Shown one piece after another: positions 5,425 through 10,166 of a stretch of 10,166 bases of DNA. The stretch comes from Actinomycetales bacterium (GTDB lineage Bacteria; Actinomycetota; Actinomycetes; Actinomycetales; Dermabacteraceae), in contig JAAZLF010000341.1 in NCBI GenBank assembly GCA_012799425.1, positions 1-10,166 of the forward strand. The letters are read 5' to 3'. The notes beneath the pieces were generated by a model. The model ran no database searches. It was not told the DNA's origin and was given only the letters and a program-made list of their open reading frames with translations. Every line of letters begins with the position of its first letter. Within the stretch, counting starts at the first letter, position 1. Position numbers and translations under genes: made by a program.

Positions 5425-7416
5425 ATGGCCGCACCGTTCATCGAGGATCATGCACTGCTCTCCGACCAGCGCGGCACGGCGCTGGTCACACGCGACGGGG
5501 ACGTGAACTGGCTGTGCCTGCCGCGCTTCGACTCCGATGCGATGTTCTGCTCCCTGCTGGGGGAGGATTCGCACGGCCACTGGTCGCTGCGGATCGCGGG
5601 GGGCGAGGTGGTCTCGCGCCGCTACCTGCCGGGCACCATGGTGCTCGAGACGCAGTGGCGCTCCCCCACCGGCACCGCGACGGTCACCGAGTTCATGCCG
5701 ATCGCCGGCGAGGACGCCTCCACCCCCGACGCCCGCCACGGCGCCTCCGCCATGCCGGGCGAGGGGCCGCGCGACCCCAGTGACGCGGACGGTGCCAGCA
5801 CCACGGGTGTCGCCAGCGGGGCGGGCGGCTCGGGTGAGGACGGAGGTGAGGCGACGGGCTCCGCCTCCGGCACGCCACCGGGCTCCGCGACCTCTCTGCG
5901 CGGGGATGTCGAGGACCATGCCGACCTGTTCCGCCTGGTCACCTGCACCAGCGGCGAGGTCGAGGTGGTCCAGGAGCTGCGGATCCGCTTCGAGTACGGC
6001 CAGGCCGTGCCCTGGGTGCGCAAGGGCCAGGACCTCGGCGGGGAGCCGGTGCTGATCGCGATCGCCGGCGGTGACGGCGTGGCGCTGCACGGCCCCGCCC
6101 TCACCGCCGGCGAGGACCGCTCCCACCAGGGCCGCCACCCGCTTCGTGCCGGCGAGGAGACGGCCTGGTTCCTCACCTGGTTCCCGTCCTGGCTCGAGGT
6201 GCCGCCCGCTCGGGACCCGCGCACCGAGCTGGAGCGCACCTGCGCCCAGTGGACGGACTGGCTGGGGCAGGTGCGCGTGGACGAGGAGCACGCGGCACCG
6301 GTGGCCCGCTCCCTGCTGGTGCTGCGGGCGCTGACCCATCGCCGCACCGGCGGCATGGTCGCCGCAGCCACGACCAGCCTGCCCGAGGACTTCGGCGGGG
6401 AGCGCAACTGGGACTACCGCTACTGCTGGCTGCGCGATGCCGCGCTGTCCCTCGAGGCGCTGCTGACGCACGGCCACGTGGACGCGGCCGCCGGGTGGCG
6501 CGAATGGTTGCTGCGGGCGATCGCGGGGGATCCCGAGCGTCTGCAGATCATGTATTCGATCACCGGGGACCGGAACCTGCCCGAGCAGGAGCTCGAGCAT
6601 CTTCCCGGATACGAGGGCTCGCTCCCGGTGCGGATCGGCAACGGTGCCGCCGCGCAGTTCCAGGCCGACGTGGTGGGCGAGGTGATGATCGCGCTGTCGA
6701 TGATGCGGGAGGCCGGCGTCGAGGAGACGCAGTGGTCCTGGCCTCTGCAGAAGGCGCTGGTGCGTTTCACGATCGACCGCCTGGACGAGCCCGATCAGGG
6801 CATCTGGGAGATGCGCGGTGAGCCGGCGTTCTTCACCCACGGCCGGGTGATGGTGTGGGCGGTGTTCGATCGCGCGATCGACGCGGTGCGCAGCCATGGC
6901 CTGCCGGTGGATGCCGAGGAGCTGGCCCGGTGGGAGCGGCTGCGGGAGCAGGTCCGCACCGAGGTGCTCGAGCGCGGGGTGGGCGAGGACGGCGCCTTCA
7001 CCCAGACTTACGGCTCCCGTGAGGTGGACGCCTCGCTGCTGCAGATCCCGCACACCGGCTTCGTGCCGGCGGATGATCCGCGGATGCTCGCCACCGTGGC
7101 CCGGATCGAGCAGGACCTGCACGTGGCCGATGGCCTGATCCTGCGCTATCGCACCCACGGCCAGGACGGCCTGAGCGGTGACGAGCACCCCTTCCTGGTG
7201 TGCTGCTTCTGGCTGGTCGAGCAGTACGCCGCCTCCGGACGCGTCGAGGATGCCGAGAGGCTGCTGGGCACCCTGCTGGCGTGCACGAACGACCTGCATC
7301 TGATGGCCGAGGAGTACGACGCCGGCGCCCGCCGCATGGCCGGGAACTTCCCGCAGGCCTTCAGCCACCTGGGCCTGATCCGTGCCGTGGACGCGCTGGC
7401 CGCCGCCCACGGGTGA
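5425..7416 (+). CDS. Glycoside hydrolase family 15 protein (glucoamylase/trehalase-like)
   Basis: This 663-residue protein would hydrolyse alpha-glucosidic bonds. Bacterial GH15 members include glucoamylases, isomaltases and the actinobacterial trehalases, so trehalose is a plausible substrate but is not proven. The N-terminal beta-sandwich domain opens with the typical IEDHALLSDQRGTALVTRDG and NWLCLPRFDS. The (alpha/alpha)6 barrel shows NWDYRYCWLRDA from residue 328, GIWEMRGEP with the probable acid Glu462, and AEEYD with the probable base Glu629. No signal peptide is seen, so it is probably cytoplasmic. Residues about 96-162 form a Gly/Ala/Ser/Asp-rich insert absent from the usual domain pattern. 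The ATG is supported by the protein start, but GGAGG (5419-5423) lies only 1 base before it, an unusually short spacing. It diverges from the MFS gene. Confidence 0.94.
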   Translation: MAAPFIEDHALLSDQRGTALVTRDGDVNWLCLPRFDSDAMFCSLLGEDSHGHWSLRIAGGEVVSRRYLPGTMVLETQWRSPTGTATVTEFMPIAGEDASTPDARHGASAMPGEGPRDPSDADGASTTGVASGAGGSGEDGGEATGSASGTPPGSATSLRGDVEDHADLFRLVTCTSGEVEVVQELRIRFEYGQAVPWVRKGQDLGGEPVLIAIAGGDGVALHGPALTAGEDRSHQGRHPLRAGEETAWFLTWFPSWLEVPPARDPRTELERTCAQWTDWLGQVRVDEEHAAPVARSLLVLRALTHRRTGGMVAAATTSLPEDFGGERNWDYRYCWLRDAALSLEALLTHGHVDAAAGWREWLLRAIAGDPERLQIMYSITGDRNLPEQELEHLPGYEGSLPVRIGNGAAAQFQADVVGEVMIALSMMREAGVEETQWSWPLQKALVRFTIDRLDEPDQGIWEMRGEPAFFTHGRVMVWAVFDRAIDAVRSHGLPVDAEELARWERLREQVRTEVLERGVGEDGAFTQTYGSREVDASLLQIPHTGFVPADDPRMLATVARIEQDLHVADGLILRYRTHGQDGLSGDEHPFLVCCFWLVEQYAASGRVEDAERLLGTLLACTNDLHLMAEEYDAGARRMAGNFPQAFSHLGLIRAVDALAAAHG

Positions 7417-7508
7417 ACCGGTCCGGGCCGGACGGTCGGCGAGCACGCCCCACACCGGGCCCGGGTGCAGACTGGGAGCGGACCCCACCACCGCAGGAGG
7501 ATGCACCG

Positions 7509-8987
7509 ATGGCCGACCGTCCCGCTCTGACCCCCGCCCGTGTCTCCGCGCTGCTCGAGCGCACGCCGCGCAGCTCCTTCGTGGGCGGTCGCTTCCTCGG
7601 CGGCACGCCCTCCCTCGAGGTCATCGACCCCGCGACCGGCGCCGCGCTCACGCAGGTGGTCGACGCCGACGCCGCGGCCGTCGGCCTCCGGGCTCTCGAG
7701 GCCGCGCACACCGCCCAGCAGGGCTGGGCCGCGACCACACCGCGGGAGCGCTCGGAGATTCTGCGCCGCGCCTACGAGCTGTGCCATGAGCGCGCGGATG
7801 ATCTCGCGGCGCTGATGACGCTCGAGATGGGCAAGCCGCTCGCGGAGTCCTACGGCGAGGTCACCTACGGCGCGGAGTTCCTGCGCTGGTTCAGCGAGGA
7901 GGCGGTGCGCCTTCCCGGCCGTTTCCGGCACGCCCCGGCGGCCGACGAGGCGATCATGACGGTGGCGCGGCCCGTGGGGCCCTCGCTGCTGATCACGCCG
8001 TGGAACTTCCCGCTGTCGATGGGCACCCGCAAGATCGCGCCGGCCCTCGCGGCCGGCTGCACCGTGGTGCTCAAGCCCGCGCAGAAGACCCCTCTGACCT
8101 CACTGGCGCTGATGGCGATCCTCGCCGAGGCGGGCGTCCCCGACGGGGTGGTGAACTGCGTGGTCACGAGCGATTCGAAGGGGCTGTCCTCCACGCTGAT
8201 GGCCGATCCACGGCTGCGGAAGGTCTCCTTCACCGGCTCCACCTCGGTGGGGCGCACCCTCATCGCGCAGTCCGCCGAGCATGTGCTGAAGACGTCCATG
8301 GAGCTGGGCGGCAACGCCCCGTTCCTGGTGCTCCCTTCTGCGGACGTCGAGACCGCGGTGGATGCCGCGATGCTCGCGAAGTTCCGCAACAACGGCGAGG
8401 CGTGCACCGCCGCGAACCGCTTCTACGTCCATTCCGCGGTCGCCGAGGAGTTCACCCGCCGTCTGGTCGAGCGGACCGAGCAGCTGGTCCTGGGACCGGG
8501 CGCGGCCGAGGGCACCACGCTCGGCCCGCTGATCGACGAGGAGGCGGTCGCGAAGGTCCAGGAGCTCGCGGATGATGCGATCGAGCGCGGTGCCCGTGTG
8601 CTCACCGGCGGCGGGCGCGGGGACGGCGAGGGCTTCTTCCACCAGGCCACCGTGCTGGCCGGGGTCCCCCTCGATGCGCGGGTGCACCGCGAGGAGATCT
8701 TCGGCCCGCTCGCGCCGCTCACCGTGCTCGAGGACATCGATCAGATGGTCGACGCCGCGAACGACACCGAGTTCGGGTTGATGGCGTACGTGGCCGGGGA
8801 GGATCTGCGCGAGGTCACCGAGGCGACCTCCCGGCTCGAATCGGGGATCGTCGCGGTGAACCTCGGGGTCGCCTCGGACCCGTCGGCCCCCTTCGGCGGG
8901 GTCAAGGAATCCGGGCTGGGCAGGGAGGGTTCGCATGACGGGATCGCCGAGTTCCTGGAGACGACGTACGTGCGTATGCCCCTGTGA
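7509..8987 (+). CDS. gabD: NAD(P)-dependent succinate-semialdehyde dehydrogenase-type aldehyde dehydrogenase
   Basis: This cytoplasmic 492-residue enzyme oxidises an aldehyde to its acid; resemblance to GabD suggests succinate semialdehyde to succinate, the last step of 4-aminobutyrate breakdown. The key aldehyde dehydrogenase residues are present: Asn166 in TPWNFP, the cofactor loop FTGSTSVG (241-248), general base Glu265 in MELGGNAP, and nucleophile Cys299 in NNGEACTAANRF. The segments EMGKPLAESYGEVTYGAEFLRWF and GLGREGSHDGIAEFLETTYV are GabD-like. The start is the ATG 8 bases after AGGAGG (7495-7500); the frame is open further upstream, but that overlaps the GH15 gene. The gap to the GH15 stop is 92 bases with small GC-rich dyads, so co-transcription is possible but unproven. 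No aminotransferase or GABA permease is beside it, so the exact substrate remains inferred; another aldehyde is possible. Confidence 0.92.
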   Translation: MADRPALTPARVSALLERTPRSSFVGGRFLGGTPSLEVIDPATGAALTQVVDADAAAVGLRALEAAHTAQQGWAATTPRERSEILRRAYELCHERADDLAALMTLEMGKPLAESYGEVTYGAEFLRWFSEEAVRLPGRFRHAPAADEAIMTVARPVGPSLLITPWNFPLSMGTRKIAPALAAGCTVVLKPAQKTPLTSLALMAILAEAGVPDGVVNCVVTSDSKGLSSTLMADPRLRKVSFTGSTSVGRTLIAQSAEHVLKTSMELGGNAPFLVLPSADVETAVDAAMLAKFRNNGEACTAANRFYVHSAVAEEFTRRLVERTEQLVLGPGAAEGTTLGPLIDEEAVAKVQELADDAIERGARVLTGGGRGDGEGFFHQATVLAGVPLDARVHREEIFGPLAPLTVLEDIDQMVDAANDTEFGLMAYVAGEDLREVTEATSRLESGIVAVNLGVASDPSAPFGGVKESGLGREGSHDGIAEFLETTYVRMPL

Positions 8988-9060
8988 CCAGTGCCGATAA
9001 CGGCCGGGAGGCTGCTTTCCAGTGCATGGACAGCGTGCGACGAATTCTCGAACAATCTCA

Positions 9061-9097
9061 GCAATCGATTGCGGGCACCCCTCGGAATCGCTACGGT
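9061..9097 (+). promoter_or_regulatory. Sigma-70-like promoter with overlapping palindrome, upstream of secreted protein gene
   Basis: TTGCGG (9069-9074) and TACGGT (9092-9097) are separated by 17 bases, a good match to the housekeeping actinobacterial promoter pattern. They predict a start near 9104 and a leader of roughly 60 bases before the GTG at 9168. The perfect 12-bp palindrome GCAATCGATTGC (9061-9072) overlaps the -35 hexamer, where a bound repressor would block RNA polymerase. The surrounding 9040-9072 stretch is AT-rich compared with the rest of the window. Confidence 0.55.
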
Positions 9098-9167
9098 CGA
9101 CGCGGAACGTCCCATCCCCGCCACCCACGCCGACGTCCGTAGCCGGACACGGCACTAGGAGTTCGAC

Positions 9168-10145
9168 GTGCGCACCCTCTCCCGCTCTGCAGTCGCCCTG
9201 TCCACCATGGCGCTGGCCTCCGCCGGCCTCGCCTTCGGTGCAGGCAGCGCCGGCGCAGCCCTGACCACCCTCTGCGACGGAGAGGCCTCGGACGTCACCG
9301 TTCCCGGCGACCTCCGCGTCGCCAAGGACACCTCCTGCAACCTCACCGGCGTGACCGTCGAGGGTGAGATCCGTGTCCAGTCCGGCGGCGATCTGCTGGT
9401 CACCGACTCCACGATCGAGGGTCGCGTGGTGGTGCAGTCCGACGGCTACTTCGATGCGACCGGCACCGCCATCGGCGGGAACGTCATCTCCCAGGGCGGT
9501 TACGGCGTCTATCTCGACGAGTCCGCGGTGGCCGGGAACTACCTCGGCCGCGAGGGCGAGGACGTCGATCCCTTCCTGTACTCGTACGACAGCGCGATCG
9601 ATGGTCGCGTGGCCGTGGAGCAGGGGCTCGTGCACCTCGAGACCGTGACCGTGGGCGGCCACCTCACCAGCGAGGACTCGCTCTACACCGACATCATCGA
9701 CTCCACCCTCTCGCGCAGCCTCACCGTGACCGGTGCGACCGAGGGCGCCGCGCTGTGCGGCAGCGAGGTCGACGGCGATGCCGAGTTCACCGGCAACGGC
9801 GGCGTGCAGATCGGTACCGGCGGCAGCCTCATCGACTGCGGCGACGCCAACTACCTCGGCGGCGACCTGACCGTCGCGGACAACACCCACGGGACGGACG
9901 TCAGCGGTGCGATCATCCGCGGCGACCTCGCCGGCGAGGGCAACTCCCCCGCCCCCACCGGGGCCGACAACAGGGTGCGCGGTGAATCCACCGGCCAGTT
10001 CGCCGAGCTCGCCCCGGCCGCCCGCACCATGAGCGCCCAGTCCTCCGCCGAGGACCACAAGCAGGACCTCGAGGACAAGCGTGCCGAGCGCCGCGGCGCC
10101 GCCGAGGACGCCGCCGAGGAGTCGGGCCCGGCGAACCTGCGCTGA
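9168..10145 (+). CDS. Secreted beta-solenoid-like protein of unknown function
   Basis: This 325-residue exported protein has no assigned function. Residues 1-30 form a Sec-type signal peptide (MRTLSRS, a hydrophobic core, then GAGSAGA), with likely cleavage near 30/31. Mature residues about 40-275 repeat a loose pattern of about 20-24 residues: short valine-rich strands ending in Gly-Asp/Glu/Asn/Arg-hydrophobic (VPGDLRV, VEGEIRV, IEGRVVV, IGGNVIS, IDGRVAV, VGGHLTS, VDGDAEF, LGGDLTV, IRGDLAG). This suggests a parallel beta-helix. Cysteines lie at 36, 57, 197 and 224. The last 45 residues are highly charged and probably helical (EDHKQDLEDKRAERR). No LPXTG motif or membrane anchor is present, so it is released or held non-covalently. 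The GTG start is supported by AGGAG (9157-9161), 6 bases upstream. It has its own promoter and appears monocistronic within the window. Confidence 0.87.
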   Translation: MRTLSRSAVALSTMALASAGLAFGAGSAGAALTTLCDGEASDVTVPGDLRVAKDTSCNLTGVTVEGEIRVQSGGDLLVTDSTIEGRVVVQSDGYFDATGTAIGGNVISQGGYGVYLDESAVAGNYLGREGEDVDPFLYSYDSAIDGRVAVEQGLVHLETVTVGGHLTSEDSLYTDIIDSTLSRSLTVTGATEGAALCGSEVDGDAEFTGNGGVQIGTGGSLIDCGDANYLGGDLTVADNTHGTDVSGAIIRGDLAGEGNSPAPTGADNRVRGESTGQFAELAPAARTMSAQSSAEDHKQDLEDKRAERRGAAEDAAEESGPANLR

Positions 10146-10166
10146 TCCTTCGGACGCGGTCGGCGC

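Noticed and set aside
5248..7506. 752-codon minus-strand open frame opposite the GH15 gene
   Set aside because: It is an antisense shadow of a well-supported GH15 gene and would also run through the divergent spacer; no motifs are seen.
7200..7508. Upstream extension of the aldehyde dehydrogenase frame
   Set aside because: It overlaps the conserved GH15 C terminus in another frame. The ATG at 7509 follows AGGAGG at normal spacing and starts the family-like sequence.
7417..7508. Small GC-rich dyads between the GH15 and aldehyde dehydrogenase genes (e.g. GTCCG-GGC-CGGAC)
   Set aside because: Stems of about 5 bp are expected by chance at this GC content, and no T run follows, so no terminator is called.
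8988..9060. Short dyad GCCG-ATAA-CGGC after the aldehyde dehydrogenase stop
   Set aside because: A 4-bp stem is too weak to be called a terminator.
8100..10058. 652-codon minus-strand open frame spanning two plus-strand genes
   Set aside because: It crosses the aldehyde dehydrogenase gene, the promoter region and the secreted-protein gene, all of which have strong plus-strand support; the composition is typical of a shadow frame.

Overview
The window is GC-rich throughout, with strong G/C bias at third codon positions, GTG starts and AGGAGG-type ribosome binding sites. This fits a high-GC Gram-positive bacterium (Actinomycetota). The gene style is compatible with the Brachybacterium/Dermabacteraceae group, but that placement is an impression and no marker gene is present. 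Seven protein genes fill almost all of the window. I see no tRNA, rRNA, CRISPR array, transposase or phage gene.

Layout from left to right. (1) The 3' part of a sodium:solute symporter (SSS) gene, entering from the left edge, is followed 22 bp later by a small two-helix membrane protein (1502-1858); together they look like a transporter operon. (2) A 292-bp spacer holds a long hairpin (1927-1972) and a seven-unit 12-bp tandem repeat (2003-2086). (3) A serine carboxypeptidase-like S10 peptidase (2151-3764) ends in a seven-unit 15-bp coding repeat. (4) Convergent to it, on the minus strand, is a major facilitator superfamily transporter (3898-5166). Its 3' end is partly duplicated, and its 5' leader carries mutually exclusive hairpins. 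(5) Divergent from the transporter, and separated by short repeats, is a glycoside hydrolase family 15 protein (5425-7416) with a low-complexity insert. (6) A succinate-semialdehyde-dehydrogenase-type aldehyde dehydrogenase (7509-8987) comes next. (7) A secreted solenoid protein (9168-10145) follows, with its own sigma-70-like promoter overlapped by a perfect 12-bp palindrome.

The genes read as a mix of small metabolic and transport units: solute uptake, peptide trimming, efflux, alpha-glucoside or trehalose hydrolysis, and aldehyde oxidation. They do not form one dedicated system. No defence, secretion or biosynthetic cluster is visible. The most interesting points are the symporter's small membrane partner, the repeats bracketing the peptidase gene, the structured leader of the efflux gene, and the secreted beta-solenoid protein with its palindrome-overlapped promoter. 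All of these are hypotheses from sequence reading alone.
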